Assembly (NCBI GenBank): GCA_947650365.1
Contig: OX393555.1
Span: forward strand, 13,967,550 to 14,031,549
Direction of reading: 5' to 3'
Source: Chamaelirium japonicum
Lineage: Eukaryota > Streptophyta > Magnoliopsida > Liliales > Melanthiaceae
Length of the DNA stretch: 64,000 nucleotides
Notes under the pieces: model-generated
Database searches by the model: none
What the model was told of the DNA's origin: nothing
The model's input: the letters and a program-made list of their open reading frames with translations, nothing else
Shown here: positions 41,926 through 54,973 of the stretch, in pieces
Layout of the letters: every line of letters begins with the position of its first letter
Numbering within the stretch: position 1 is the first letter of the stretch
Program-made: the position numbers and the translations under genes

Positions 41926-42191
41926 CACCTCGCCGGCAACCCTCCGCCCTCCACGGGCCGGCGGTCTTCCCTCCTCCGTGAACCCCATGGCGTCACCATC
42001 TTCATCCTCCTCGGCATCGTTGCGAAGCAAGAAACCCTAGCAGAGCTCTCGCCTCCAAGCCGTCGGGAATCGCCGATAATGAAGAATAATGAAAAACAGG
42101 GGTCCTTTTAAAGACCTAATCCCACGAATACGCGACTCAAGTCCAACTGCTACGCGTTTCCCGCGGGCGCACTCGAACTTGAGGGGGCACT

Positions 42192-44361
42192 TGTGGGCAT
42201 CGAAATTAGCCCACGGGTCGAACCCGATTTTTACACAAAAAAATAGGCCCGCACCCGACGGCCTTCGGGTCAAACCCGATTTTTTACAAAAAAAATGGGC
42301 CTGCACACAACGGCCCGCATGCGAAACTTGGGCCCGCACACAACGGCCCGCATGCGAAACTGGGCCCGCACACAACGGCCCGCATGCGAAACTCGGCCCG
42401 CACACAACGGCCCGCATGCGAAACTCGGCCCGCACACAACGGCCCGCATGCGAAACTCGGCCCGCACACAACGGCCCGCGTACGAACTAGGCCCACGTGC
42501 GAACTCAATTCGCGCGCCATGGCCCGACCCAAAGCAAACGGGTCCCACCGGACCCGCAACTCGGACACAAGGAGGGGAGGAGGGGGCCCACCGGCCCCCC
42601 TTCTAGAAAACCGTGCCCCCCTCTTTGTGGAGAGGTGGGGCCGGCCCTTCTAGAAATCCGTGCCCCCCCCTCTTCATGAAGAGGTGGGGCCGGCCATAAA
42701 GAAAAAGAAAAAGAAAAAGAAAAGAAAAAGAAAAGAAAAGAAAAAGAAAAAGAGAAAAAGTCAAAACCGCCTTGATGCGGGGGGAGGTGGCGTGGATGTC
42801 TACACAACCGTAGATCCGCGACGATCCCTCGATCCAACGGACAAGATGACGTTGCGTCGCCATCCGATCCAAAAGTGCAACAAAATAACAACTCGATCTT
42901 TAAAGATCGAGTCACAACTAGCCCATAACCACTCCAACTAAAAAGGAGGAAATCGGGTTTGTTTCCCCAAATAAGGGAACAATATCTCGATGGTTATGAG
43001 GGGAGAGATTGGAGGAAACAATAAGATTTCAGCAATATCTCCCCCAACCGCCCCCCTTTGCCTATAAATAGAAGGGGTCGGGGAAGGCATCAAGGGTCCG
43101 AAAGCCGAAGACGAAAGAGCTTCGCAAGAGAAGCTCCAACGCTCGAAGACCGAAGGCTTCACGAGGCACGGCAAGCATATCCTACGGGAGTCCTTGGCCC
43201 TTCAAGTCCTCATCAACGTGAAGACCTTGCACTCGGAGATCAAAGCTTCGACTCCTCGCACGAAGAAGAAAGCTTGGAGAAGAAGACCCGGAGCCGTCAT
43301 CACCCGATCGCTCCAACGATCTTCACCAGCTCCGAAGACGCCATAAGCAAAGGCCGGAGAAGAAGATCGAAGCCGACAATACCCGTCGTCTTCAGCAAAG
43401 GCGTCGACTCCTCGCACGAAGAAGAAAGCCGGGAGAAGAAAGCCTGAAGCCGGTGCTACCCCTGCCGCCTTCGTCAACCAAAAGCCGACGCTACAACCGT
43501 CGTGCCAAAGCCGGTGCTACCCCCACCGTGTTCATCAACAAAAGTCGACGCTATAACCGTCGCACGGAGACCGGTGCTACACCCGCCGTCTTCATCAACG
43601 AAAGCCGACGCTACAACCGTCGCACGAGCATCGGTGCTACCCCCGCCGAAAAGTCAAGACCGACGCCACAACCGTCGAGGAAGCCGAAAGAATAAATAAG
43701 CCTTGAAGAAGTAACGCCAGTCGTTCGAGAAGGAGATCGAGTCAGAGCTAAAGTCAAAGCCGACGCAAGAAGCCAAAGCAAACGCACCGGTAAAGCCCGC
43801 GCTAAAGCAACGCACGTGCCAAAGCCAAGCAACTACGACGGTCACGAGCAAAGCACCGCACGTTCTAGCCGATACGACGCGAAGTCCGGAAGAACTAAAG
43901 CATCGCAAGTCTCTACCCGCCTACGTTCAAGCGCAAGCGCCAAAGCAAAGCAAACGCCAGAGCCAAGCCAAAGCTACGCCAAAGCCGAAAGCTAAAGCCA
44001 AAGCCGAAGCCAAAAACACGATCGACGCCGCGAACCGACGATCAAGGACGCCGAGGTCGAGCAAGGATCGAGGAAGACACGAAGACCAAGGAACGAAGCC
44101 CAAAGCCTCCCTAGCCGAGAAAGCGCGAAGCACGGAAGGGACAAAATCAACGGTGGAAATTCCTTAGCCTCTCAAAAACCCTCACCCTGTAAAGACCTCT
44201 GTCCTGGGCAACCCCTTCAGAGCTCTCACACGAACACCACGTGGAGACGCGGATCAAAGGGACCCTCCAGAGGATCTCTCCCACAATCTCCTGATCAAAG
44301 AAAATTTGTAATCTCGTGTGATCCGCAATAAAGACGACCCGAATCTTTTTCCGCGACCACA
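42192..44361 (+). repeat. 3' LTR of the Tat element
   Basis: A direct copy of 27254-29423 of exactly equal length, preceded by the purine tract GAGGGGGCACT (42181-42191) as plus-strand primer. It contains the same arrays and TATA box (43062-43071). Confidence 0.95.
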
Positions 44362-44469
44362 CTTAGTTAAGCTGTTTAGAATCATATTTACTTATTATCA
44401 ATATCATGTTGTTCTCTACCTCTCCCTCCCCTCTTTTCCCTTGAAGGAAAAAAATAAAAAAATAAATCA

Positions 44470-44660
44470 AATTCCTCTCATCGTTGACATAAAAAGATTG
44501 TTAGAGTTAACTTACCAAATCATCTAAAAGTTCAAGCAAACACTGGAGAAATATGATGGCACAAGAATATAGGGAAATAAAGGCTCTTAGGGATTTGAAC
44601 ACATGACCTCTTGCTCTAATACCAATATTACCTTACCAACTCATCTAAACACTTAAGTTG
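44470..44660 (-). mobile_element. tRNA-like SINE remnant
   Basis: The minus strand shows TTAGATGAGTTGGTAAGG (about 44649-44632), resembling a Pol III A box. About 40 bases on it shows GGTCATGTGTTCAAATCC (about 44609-44592), resembling a B box. No poly(A) tail or target duplication was found. A similar TTACCAAATCATCTAA phrase lies at 44511-44526. Confidence 0.4.
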
Positions 44661-47297
44661 TTAAAGAGGAAGCCAACAATGTATATCAACAGTTAGCTTG
44701 TACTAAGTTTACATCTACAATCAAATGTGCCTCCATAGTTTTTGTCTAATGTATAAACACTACCATGTAAGAATCTAGAATGTATTCCAAGAGAACGGTT
44801 TTGTTCACCATCAAGCATTACCTCCCAATGTCAGCAGCGATTTATGATGTCACTTGTGATCGATGTGCATCCAACAGTCTACGTTGGGAGGTAATGCTTC
44901 ACTAGCCTCTCAGGATGGTGAACAAGATCGTTCTCATATTTCAATATAGCCATTGCTTTTCTACTAGGGATGACAATCGAGCAGGTTTGGCATTGTGGAA
45001 AATCTCACTCCAAATCCGTCTGATACTCGCCTCGGTTTGACATTGGGAGGTAATGCTTCATGACCCCTCAGGACAGTGAACAAAATTGTTCATGTATCCC
45101 CCCAACACACACACACCCACACCCACCAAAATCCGTTTGAAACTCGTCTCAGGTTGATGGGTAAATCCCAATTTGAGCTCACTTATATCATCAAATACCC
45201 AAAACGTCTTGCCCCAACTTGCTTATGATTAGCGGGATGGGTCAGGGAGGACTAGGACGAGTTTGAACCCGTATATTCATCATTACATAAATTAAGCAAT
45301 TGTTATTCTTTTTTTTTCTTCTAAAGTATAATTCATCGGTGGAAATAGAAGTATACCACTGCAGTGGAATTATTTATATTATTGCACTTATTAAATGTCA
45401 AAATATGCATATGTGACATATAGCATGGATTGGGATGAGGTAGGCTAAAACCTGACCTTCACCTTTTTTGGGGGGGACTTTGTGATCCATCCTTTTTATG
45501 AACGTCCATTTATACTAAGGATAATCAAAACTTTCCTATTAAGATAGGTCCACAGTTTAAAGTTTAATTGCAAAAAGTCCAACAACTAATAAAATAGCTC
45601 TAATACCCTTTCATTAACCATCTAGTTTAATCGGTTTCACAATACAATAAAAACGTTTCAGAATTCCAAATTTTTTTAATTGTGTTGTGAAACACTAACC
45701 CTAATCTTACTTTTATACCCTAAACAGCGAACGCTAACATTGATCCTACTTCTATACCCCTAATAGTAAACCCTAGTTCTAAATCTAACCCTAACTCTAA
45801 TTCTATACCCTAAAAAGTGAATTGTAAACCTAACCCTAATTCTATAACCCAACAGTGAACCCAAACGCTAACCCAAATCACTGTAGCTTATAGTGATTTC
45901 ACACTAGCTGCTATAATGATTTCACACTAGCTGCTATAGTGAAATCACTGTAGTAATAGTGCCGCTATAGCGAGTACGATGATTATTAGCTAGGAGAGTA
46001 TCTCATGTATAGTATTGGTATTTTATAAAATATAAATCATAAAAAATAGTAGGAAAGTGACTTGTTACGAGGACCAACAGTTGTACATGATTGGATCTTA
46101 ATCTGTACCCATTTTGTGGACTTCATGTAAACGGATAGTATTTGTTGGGCTTAATGTAAACCAATAGTATTACAATGGACCTAAACCTGATTATCCCATT
46201 TTTTTATGAAAAATTTCAAATATGTCTCAAACTCATTTAAAATCATATTAAGCTTGTCTCAATAGGGATTTGTCTAATTGGATCACCACCAAGATCCACT
46301 CTGTTGCCCTTCCTACTTCCATGGAACTTCGAAGGGGAACTAAGCCTTTTCTTTTGAGGAGTCTTTATGTTCTTCATTAAATCTATTGTTAGACATCATG
46401 CTCTTCGAATAAACTCACTTCAACTCTAATAATGGGCTACTCTTTGGTGCTCGACTCCACATGTTTTGAACCCGGTCTTAAGCTACCGCAACATTAAGTT
46501 AAGGAAAAACATACTAGTTACAATATATTACTTATCCCATATCAAAATTGTTTACCAAAAAATATTATCAAATGAGATTTGATTCCTCACCCCCACCCAA
46601 AACCAACATTCAAACTCTTTGACTTGTTCTCATTTGTGATATTGAATAACCATTGTGGTGCCCGGTTGCAACAAACTGCTGTCATATCATTGATATCGTC
46701 CACGGGTGCGATAATCAATCCGATTAGACTATCTTTGGCTAAGTGGTTGCGCTCGGTTGCCACAAATTTTAACTTAAGCAATCCTAGATTATTTTTTCCT
46801 TTATTGGGAGCCAACTTCGCTAAGCCGCCACACGCCCTATGAAAAAATATGCATTACCGAGGAGAGAGAAATTGCGGGTGAGGGGTGCAATTTCTTTCTC
46901 TTCGGCTCTCCCTATGCGTTGCAACATATGGGGAGTGTGAGCCCTATCGGGCAGGTATTGAAAAGGTTTGGCCAAACACAACCTTGTTGAATCTAGTTTC
47001 TCATTTTAAAGTTTAAGGGTAAAGTGGCATCCCGGGAAGGAGGGGGTTAGGCAATCTATGACTTCTATAGAAAATATATTTGCAGGTTTCAAACTGCTAA
47101 AGCCCTAGCAGTTTGATATTATGGAAAAAATGCAAAGTCCCTTTTAGATAGGCTACTAAGATATACATACATTATCGAAAACACGACAAAAAAGAGAATC
47201 CACTAAAATAAAGTGGCCATAGTTGCATTCGAGGGATGATTAACCTCGTAGTCAAATTGACACTCAAAGTGAAGCCAAGTGTCATACATTAAAACAA
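44615..47297. repeat. Direct repeat copy B
   Basis: The diverged counterpart of 23622-27235, lacking the LINE fragment but with its own extra stretches, such as a short AC-rich run at about 45108-45128 and GCTATAGTGAAATCACTGTAG palindromes at about 45940. No intact gene lies in it. The fold-back and the CCCTAA-like array (45687-45875) occupy the same relative positions as in copy A. Confidence 0.85.
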
Positions 47298-47709
47298 AAC
47301 ACAAAACCAAAGAACAAATAGTTTCTAGGGGTTTAGTTTTTTTCCCCTCAAGCTTGGTAGTCAAGAATTAATGATGTCATAGGAATTTTTTGGTGGAACA
47401 ACGTTTGTCAATTTGAAATACCCAATGGGATTCGTTCCTCCTCAATGATGAGGTGGCATCGCCGAGCCAAGAGAACTTGCGTGCGCCAAAAGAGAAATTT
47501 TGACGTACCGAGATCCCTGAAAGTAGGATTTTTGACTTACCGAGATTTCTGAAAGTAAGAATTTATCATTTCCAGGCTCCCAAACATACCATTAAAGGAG
47601 TTTACGGACGTAAACCGAAATCAAATTAACGATGAAGTAGGAATTAATTTCTATATAATCCACAAACTACGTGTGAATAATTCTTAGACGTTTATAAAAA
47701 AATCATCTT
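47298..47709. other. Intergenic, nothing recognised
   Basis: Sequence between repeat B and the small LTR. Two phrases TACCGAGAT..CTGAAAGTA (about 47507-47525 and 47539-47557) form a short local duplication. No gene was seen. Confidence 0.4.
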
Positions 47710-47868
47710 TGTTACGGAATATGTGGCTGCCCACTTTGGTGGAACACCTCTAACCCTAATCCCTCTCTATCTATATATATGTGATGAATAAACAAGAGAC
47801 CCTCACGTTTCGTGAGAGCGTAGCCGTCATCCCGAGTGCGTCCATTCTTCTCCTTCTTTCTTGTAACA
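47710..47868 (+). repeat. Small LTR remnant (159 bp), Copia-like
   Basis: The unit starts TGTTACGGAATATG and ends TTCTTGTAACA, a TG..CA pair with short inverted ends. Its interior has TCTATATATATGTG and AATAAAC, which look like promoter and poly(A) signals. It is followed by CGTTATCACCATGACC, like the junction found in some Copia elements. No second copy was found, so it is a solo LTR or the remnant of an element cut by the later insertion at 47939. Confidence 0.5.
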
Positions 47869-47938
47869 CGTTATCACCATGACCTCGCCGAGCCCGGGCA
47901 TCACACCACCGCAAGAGAGAGATCGGAACGAGAGAGAG

Positions 47939-50900
47939 TGTCACGCCCCGAATCTGACTACAAGGGTAAACCAGTCAAACCCGGGGGTGATGGGGTTTTA
48001 AGGGTAAGTCAATGTTATAAGGTTTCGAGATTGATTTTGTTATTTAGTCATTTATTACTAATTTATCATTAACTACTTACTAGCTGATGAGGGACGGCTT
48101 TGAGGAGAAGCCTACCAATAAAACTTGGCCTTGAGGAAAGGCTACTAGGCATAAAGCTTTGAGGAGAAGCTTGCCAAAGAAATATTACTGATTCTGGCAT
48201 TATTCAGAGCATCTAAAACATGGTTCTGCAGTTATTACATAATCAACTGAAATAATAAAACTAGTTAACACCTCTAATATCCTCCCTCGATAGCTAATCA
48301 AGCTCCTCTAGGAAGCGCCTGAGAAGGATCTATGGTACCTGAAAAGAGTGTGCAACAACGGGGTGAGTTTACTAGGTAAACTCAGTGAACCGTTAACCCT
48401 AAACTAGCTAGGGTAAACCATAGTCATACCCTGCCCTTCTAGAAGTCTACGAGGGCGACAACATACACATACATATATTGCAAATAAGATAGTTCAGCTA
48501 GCTAATATGGCAGTTCTACTATGGTACAACTACAACTAGTAAATGTAAGATAAATAATCATCCAGATTAAAAGTATGCAACTAATCACCGAAGGTTAGTT
48601 CTACCTACTCCTAAAGTGAACCGGCAGTTTTCTAACTGAGTCTGCCAACAGAACCTGGGTCCAAGTGTACCTGGAGAGCCAGAAATACCCATATGGCCAT
48701 AAGGGGGCTTGGTCTTTCACCACGGGGCACTCCCACCCACCTTGCTTTTAGGGGTCATTACCCAGGGGTGGACTACTAGGCCACTAGGGGCTTTACCGCC
48801 TGCCCAACCCTGTGACCCTACCTACTTGATTCGGATTATGCACAGGCGGTAGTTCACCTCCCATCCTGTGCACTCGGGTCCCCTACCCATGCCCGTGAGT
48901 AGTGAGTCTTCCCTCTGGGAAGAGAACCTCGACTGAGGAAGTACAACAACCGGTCTCTCTACTGAGACCACCGGTCTCTCCACTGAGACCACCAGTCTTT
49001 GTTGCTCAATAGCAACTGGACTGCACCACGCGACCCATGGTCACCAAACACACTCATTCAACAGAATATTAATAAATAATCAGTACATGTATCTACTTGT
49101 TTGCATGCATCCTAGTGTGAATCTAGGTTGAGTCAATCACTGTTACAGCTATCAAAATATTACATATATGATTATTCAGAGGCCAGGGATAGTATGCCCA
49201 CCTCCCACATGCAGTACCGGTTTCCCGCCTGCATGCATTGGACATACTATGCCACATACGGTTTATTTATTATTTTATAGATACAACTATAATCTACTCT
49301 AACTAGAATAGAATTAATCATGTTCACCTGGAGAATAGCTCAGTAGTCCACGCTCCTCACGCCTATCGGTCCGGTGTACCGTCGAAGGAGAAACTGACCA
49401 TCATGGTTTGAAATGTATAAGTTGTTACATTCATAAATTACTCAAACTAGGGTTCTAAAACAGTTGGTTTAGGGATGAGGGACCCATGGGATCCGGTCTC
49501 GCTCGAGTCCGACTTCGGTCGGAGGTTTTAGGGTCGAACCGGTGAAAACCGGTCTACGATCGGTTCAATAGGGAAAAGGGGTCTCTAGGGTCCTAAAATA
49601 GGCTTCATACATCGGCATCGATGATCTGAGCACGATGCCACTGGTTTCGTCCAATTCCGAGATCGGACGGAGAATTGGCGGTCAAACCACGGTGCGCCGA
49701 CTAGATCGGGCCCATGGATAAAAAGGGATCCTAGATAGTAAAATTATTGTACAAATTCTAGCTCAACAAGTGGGTCTCTTCGAGCCGGTCGAAATGCCGC
49801 TGGTTTCGTTCGATTCCGAGATCGGACGAAGAAATGGCGGCTGAACCAATTTCTGGTTGGTTTACGGGTCTGGTTCAGGTGAACCAGACCGGTTCACTGT
49901 TGGCCGGGTCTGCTGTGCACTTAAGCGGGTCGGGTTGCAGTGCAGTCGGGTCGGGTTGCAGTATTAACAATTTCTAAAATAAACCTGGGACATATATTTA
50001 ATTACAGATTGGTCCCTGCCCTGTTTATTCTCAACGCAAAACCAATTCTCTGGTTTTTGCCCGATGACACGGCGGCGGGGAGTCGGGTTTCGGTGCGCTG
50101 GTGGTGCCCGGCCGGTCTCCCCCACATCACCCCCGCAAGGGAGGCGCGGGAGGAGGTGGCCGGTGTGCCGTCGGAGCCCGAAACGACCTTGGTCGGAGGG
50201 GTTCGTGGCGGAGGGTGCGGCTCCGGTGGCTTGGGTTTGGTTTTTCTCCGGCGATCGCCGACGAAGCTTGGAGTTTGGTCCGCCCGAAGAGAATCGGAGG
50301 TGGGGTCGCAGTGGTGTCCCTGGCCCAAGTGGGCCGCGGCAAGGGAGGAGGATGGGGTGTCGGTTCGTGGGTAAGGGAGGAGGAAGGGAGGCCGCGGGTT
50401 CGGTTTGTTCGGACGGAAGAGAGGAGGTGGGAAGGGAGGAGGGCTGACCTGGGTGGCTCGCCAGGGTCGGAAGAGGTAATCGAAGGGGGCTGCAGTTGCT
50501 CTTCTCTCTTCTCCCTTGACCTCTTTCTTCTTCTCTCCCTCCTTTCTCTCTCTAGTCTCTCTCTCTCTCTGTGTTTCTCTCTCTCTTTTCCTCCCGTTCT
50601 CTTATTTCTCTCTCATCCTCTCCCAGCCTCTCTCTCCCGGTTCACGTAAAAAGGGAGAGGGGGCTGCGGTTATGGCAAATCGGCTGGGGGGATTGGGTTG
50701 GTTAGAGCTTCCTAACAAAGAGGAGGGAATTATGGAGGAGAATATTTGGCCATATCGTCGTAAATATTCCCCATCTCCCTAATCCGAATTTTGAATTTTA
50801 ATTACCGGGGTGGGCGATCGAGGGGGTCTAAACCCAGCTAAAAGGTTGGGAGAAAGGTCATAGGGCTGCTTGGGCTCGATCCCGGGCCATGAACTGGGTT

Positions 50901-51492
50901 TGGTTGGAATCCGGGTGCAATCCGTCTACTTACGTGGCTGAAAAGAATAACCAGCCGTAAGTTACAAACCGTAGGTCAGAAGTGGGCACGAAAGGACCCG
51001 TTGGAAAGCTCTCATCGACGCGAACACAACTGCGTTTGGTATATATTTTTCTGACTTGTAGATCTCCCACAATAAAGGAAATACTCTGAACTTTAAAATA
51101 GCAATAACTTATTGTCCGGGTGTCGGATCGACCCCCGCTCAGGCTCGTTGGAAAGCTCTTTCAGAGCCTCACCCAACGTATCCAGCCTTGCTACGATCCG
51201 ATCACCCAATATCCTGTGGTAAACCAAACAATACCGACAGTGGGCTGATTATCGAAATTCTAGGGTTTTAACTACCGGGCTGCCGAAACAGGCTGCGCAT
51301 ACACCCGATCCTTGCATGGGACGCACCAATACAACGTGCTCGAAAATATAGAAAAAGTGAACGTAAAACATCTCATGGGTTTACGACCCATTATTCTGGA
51401 AAAAGCCCAGCAAGAAAGTCTGACGGTAAAAAGACGAAAAGAGCCCTGGGAGGATTTTTATTATTCTCTAATTTAACACCTCAGGTGTTACA
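47939..51492 (-). repeat. 3' LTR of the Tekay-type element (minus strand)
   Basis: Read on the minus strand it runs from TGTAACACCTGAGG to GGGGCGTGACA. It contains GC-rich open frames (about 49940-50650) that recur in the other LTR and are not genes, and a CT-rich tract near 50510-50640. Confidence 0.95.
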
Positions 51493-51545
51493 ACCTACAC
51501 ACCTTAAAGAAATTTTCGTCCTCGAAAATTAGACAGAAAATATAA

Positions 51546-54500
51546 TCAAGCATCGAAAAGATAAGGGTACAAGTGCAACATATCAGACTCCACCTCCCAT
51601 GTGGCCTCGTCCTCGCCTCGATGACTCCAAAGGATCTTGACCATCCTGATGGTCTTAGTGCGAAGCACCCTATCCTCAGAAGCCAAAACACGGACCGGAC
51701 GCTCCTCAAATGTGGCATCTGCACTGAGCTCCAAGTCCTGCCAATCCAGCACGTGTGACGAGTCCGGCATGTATCTCCGAAGCATCGACACATGGAACAC
51801 CGGGTGGACTGCTGAGAGGCGTGGTGGCAGGGCCAGGCGATATGCCACCTCGCCCACTCGATCCAATATCTCGAACGGTCCCGTAAACCTCGGCGCTAGC
51901 TTCCCCCTCTTTCCGAACCGAAAGACACCACGCTTAGGAGAAACCCGTAGGAAAACATGGTCTCCAACCTCGAACTCCAGAGGTCGCCTACGAACGTCTG
52001 CATAGCTCTTCTGCCTGCTCTGAGCTGTACGAAGCCTTTCCCTGATCAGTTGTATCTTCTCCGTTGTCTCCTGCACCAACTCTGGTCCCAGAAGACTACG
52101 CTCTCCAACTTCTGCCCAACAGATAGGGGAACGACAAGGCCTCCCATATAGAGCCTCGTAAGGAGCCATGCCAATGCTCGCCTGAAAGCTGTTGTTGTAT
52201 GAGAACTCCACTAGTGGCAAGTGCTCATCCCAATTACCGGCAAAGTCTATAGAGCATGCCCGAAGCATGTCCTCCAAGATCTGGATGGTCCTCTCTGACT
52301 GACCGTCCGTCTGAGGATGAAAGGCCGTGCTAAAATTGAGCTGGGTCCCTAATGCAGTCTGTAAGCTCCTCCAGAATCCTGAGACAAACCTGGGGTCTCG
52401 ATCTGAGACTATGCTCACCGGAATCCCGTGCAACCGAACTATCTCTGCTATGTAGAGTCTGCTCAGCTCAGGTAGGGAAAAAGTAATCCTGACTGGAAGA
52501 AAGTGGGCAGACTTGGTCAGTCTGTCCACAATCACCCATACTGAATCATGCCTCCTCCTGGTCGGCGGTAATCCTGAAACAAAATCCATCGTGATGTGCT
52601 CCCACTTCCACTCAGCCACTGGAAGCGGATGAAGGGGTCCTGCAGGTTTCTGGTGCTCTGCCTTAACTTGCTGACATGTTAGGCACTTTGCTACGAACTC
52701 AGCTACGTCTTTCTTCATCCCGTTCCACCAGAACTGATTCTTCAAGTCCCGATACATCTTGGTACTTCCAGGGTGTACCATGTATCGAGAGCGATGTGCC
52801 TCTGCAAGGACTTTCTCTCGGACCTCCTGGATCTTCGGTAGACACAACCTTCTTTTGTACCTTAGCCCACCTTCAGAGTCGAGCGACCAGTCTTCCACTG
52901 CCTCTCCTCCAATCAATCGAGAGCGCATCTCTTCCAACTCCTCATCCTCAGCCTGAGAGTCTATCACTTGCTTGATCAAGGTAGGCTGAGCCCGGATACT
53001 GAACAATCGGTTACCTGAGGGCTCTCCTCTCAATATCAGGTCATACCCTTCCACAGCTATAAGAAACTCATGCCTGTCAGCTATCAGCCGTGATAGTTTG
53101 CTCTTGAACTTTCTGCTGAGTGCATCTGCCACCACATTAGCCTTCCCAGGGTGATAGAAGAAGTTGTAGTTGAAGTCCTTCAAGACCTCAATCCATCTCC
53201 TCTGCCGGAGATTCAGGTCTTTCTGGGTACAGATATACCTCAGACTCTTATGATCACAGTACATCTCAAAGTCTTCTCCGTACAGGTAGTGCCGCCAAAT
53301 CTTGAGCACGAACACCACCGCTGCTAGCTCCAGGTCATGGGTCGGGTAGTTCTGTTCATGAGGCTTCAACTGTCTCGATGCATAAGCTACTACTTTACCA
53401 TCTTGCATCAACACACCTCCAAGTCCAGACTGAGACGCATCTGTATAGACCACGTATCCCTTCCCACTAACTGGCACTGTAAGAACAGGGGCAGTGGTGA
53501 GTCGTCGCTTCAGCTCCTGGAAGGACTGCTCGCAAGCATCTGACCACTCGAACTTTACCCCCTTCTTTGTCAACTGAGTCAGGGGCAATGCTAGTCTCGA
53601 GAATCCCGCCACAAACCTCCGGTAGTATCCTGCTAGACCCAGGAAACTCCGGATCTCAAAAACATTCCTCGGTGACTCCCAACTCAGTACTGCCTCGATC
53701 TTCGCTGGGTCCACTGAGATACCTCCTTCTGAAACCACATGCCCTAAGAATTTCACTTCTCTCATCCAAAATTCACACTTGCTGAGCTTGGCATAGAGGT
53801 GGTGATCTCGCAATGTCTGTAGGGCAATCCTCAGATGCTCTGCATGCTCCTCTTCTGACTTCGAGAAGATCAATACGTCGTCGACGAAGACCACGATAAA
53901 CCGGTCAAGATAAGGCCTGAAGACCCGGTTCATCAAGTCCATAAAGGCTGCTGGGGCATTCGTCAGACCGAACGGCATCACTAGAAACTCATAGTGCCCG
54001 TATCGCGTCCGGAACGCCGTCTTTGAGATATCCTCATCCTTCACCCTGAGCTGGTGGTACCCGGTCCTCAGATCAATCTTTGAGAAGAACCGAGCACCCT
54101 TTAGCTGGTCAAACAGATCCTCGATCCTCGGGAGAGGATACCTGTTCTTCACCGTGACCGCATTCAGTTTCCTGTAGTCAATACAGAGTCGCTTTGAGCC
54201 ATCCTTCTTCTGAGCAAATAGAACAGGGGCACCCCATGGAGAGACACTGGGGCGAATGTACCCAAGGCTCCTTAACTCCTCTAACTGCGTACTCAACTCT
54301 CGTAACTCCGCCGGTGCCATCCGATATGGGGCCACAGAGATCGGTGCCGTTCCTGGAAGCAATTTGATACTGAACTCCACCTCTCGCACTGGAGGAAGAC
54401 CGGGGAGCTGGTCTGGAAACACGTCAGGAAAATCTCGAACCACCGGGGAGCGCTCCAAGGAACTCACACCTTCGGTCTCACTAGCCAACTGAGCTAGAAG

Positions 54501-54923
54501 ACTAAGGCAAGTCCTCCACCGAGGCATCGGGTATAGAATAGCCAGTCTCGCTCCCGTGAATACAATCTCTGGGCTACCGGGTGGACGAAAAGTGATCTTC
54601 TTGGAGAAGCAATCTAGAGTCGCATGGTAAGCCGCCATCCAGTCCATCCCGAGCAGGACATCCAACCCTTCTAGGTCAAGGATGATCAAGTCGGCCACAA
54701 GCTCGTTATCGCCCACGGAAAGCGCACACTTCCTGCATATTCGGTCCACATCTGTGCTAGCCCCTAGTGGTGAGACCACCGAAAGAGCATAACCGAGTGG
54801 TTCTGACTCTAGCCCCAAGGTAGCCACAAAGCTAGGGACTATGTAGGAGTGTGTCGATCCAGTGTCGAACATGACTCGTGCCAGAGTGGTGAAAACAGGA
54901 AGGACACCTAAGCGGTAGTGCAC
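51546..54923 (-). CDS. Pol polyprotein of the Tekay-type element
   Basis: An open frame of 1125 residues. In order, by approximate residue: aspartic protease near 20-110, reverse transcriptase about 225-400, RNase H about 485-600, integrase zinc-binding segment about 720-780, integrase core about 795-960, and a C-terminal chromodomain-like stretch in the last 60 residues. It follows gag with a short gap on the same strand, the normal order for this family. Its products serve only the element's own replication and integration. Confidence 0.95.
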   Translation of the reverse strand: MHYRLGVLPVFTTLARVMFDTGSTHSYIVPSFVATLGLESEPLGYALSVVSPLGASTDVDRICRKCALSVGDNELVADLIILDLEGLDVLLGMDWMAAYHATLDCFSKKITFRPPGSPEIVFTGARLAILYPMPRWRTCLSLLAQLASETEGVSSLERSPVVRDFPDVFPDQLPGLPPVREVEFSIKLLPGTAPISVAPYRMAPAELRELSTQLEELRSLGYIRPSVSPWGAPVLFAQKKDGSKRLCIDYRKLNAVTVKNRYPLPRIEDLFDQLKGARFFSKIDLRTGYHQLRVKDEDISKTAFRTRYGHYEFLVMPFGLTNAPAAFMDLMNRVFRPYLDRFIVVFVDDVLIFSKSEEEHAEHLRIALQTLRDHHLYAKLSKCEFWMREVKFLGHVVSEGGISVDPAKIEAVLSWESPRNVFEIRSFLGLAGYYRRFVAGFSRLALPLTQLTKKGVKFEWSDACEQSFQELKRRLTTAPVLTVPVSGKGYVVYTDASQSGLGGVLMQDGKVVAYASRQLKPHEQNYPTHDLELAAVVFVLKIWRHYLYGEDFEMYCDHKSLRYICTQKDLNLRQRRWIEVLKDFNYNFFYHPGKANVVADALSRKFKSKLSRLIADRHEFLIAVEGYDLILRGEPSGNRLFSIRAQPTLIKQVIDSQAEDEELEEMRSRLIGGEAVEDWSLDSEGGLRYKRRLCLPKIQEVREKVLAEAHRSRYMVHPGSTKMYRDLKNQFWWNGMKKDVAEFVAKCLTCQQVKAEHQKPAGPLHPLPVAEWKWEHITMDFVSGLPPTRRRHDSVWVIVDRLTKSAHFLPVRITFSLPELSRLYIAEIVRLHGIPVSIVSDRDPRFVSGFWRSLQTALGTQLNFSTAFHPQTDGQSERTIQILEDMLRACSIDFAGNWDEHLPLVEFSYNNSFQASIGMAPYEALYGRPCRSPICWAEVGERSLLGPELVQETTEKIQLIRERLRTAQSRQKSYADVRRRPLEFEVGDHVFLRVSPKRGVFRFGKRGKLAPRFTGPFEILDRVGEVAYRLALPPRLSAVHPVFHVSMLRRYMPDSSHVLDWQDLELSADATFEERPVRVLASEDRVLRTKTIRMVKILWSHRGEDEATWEVESDMLHLYPYLFDA

Positions 54924-54973
54924 GTTATAAGAATCTACTCATCCTAGATATGCAAGCAAAAGAAGGCAAACTA

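Larger units (their letters stand above)
27254..44361 (+). mobile_element. Ty3/gypsy LTR element, Tat lineage, looks whole (17.1 kb)
   Basis: Two 2170-bp LTRs (27254-29423 and 42192-44361) bound gag-pol on the plus strand and two antisense frames between pol and the 3' LTR. The 5-bp target duplication CTTAG is perfect (27249-27253 and 44362-44366). Only two differences between the LTRs were noticed by eye, which at common grass rates means tens of thousands of years at most. The dual RNase H arrangement, the long gag-pol, antisense frames and repeat-rich 3' region mark the Tat lineage. It sits in the short spacer between repeat copies A and B. Confidence 0.96.

Noticed and set aside
41207-42111. 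Long proline-, alanine- and arginine-rich frames on both strands
   Set aside because: They come from GC-rich tandem repeats in the untranslated part of the Tat element and show no domain.
49940-50782. Several open frames on both strands with apparent starts
   Set aside because: They occur again at 58348-59190 because both stretches are LTR sequence; composition alone explains them.
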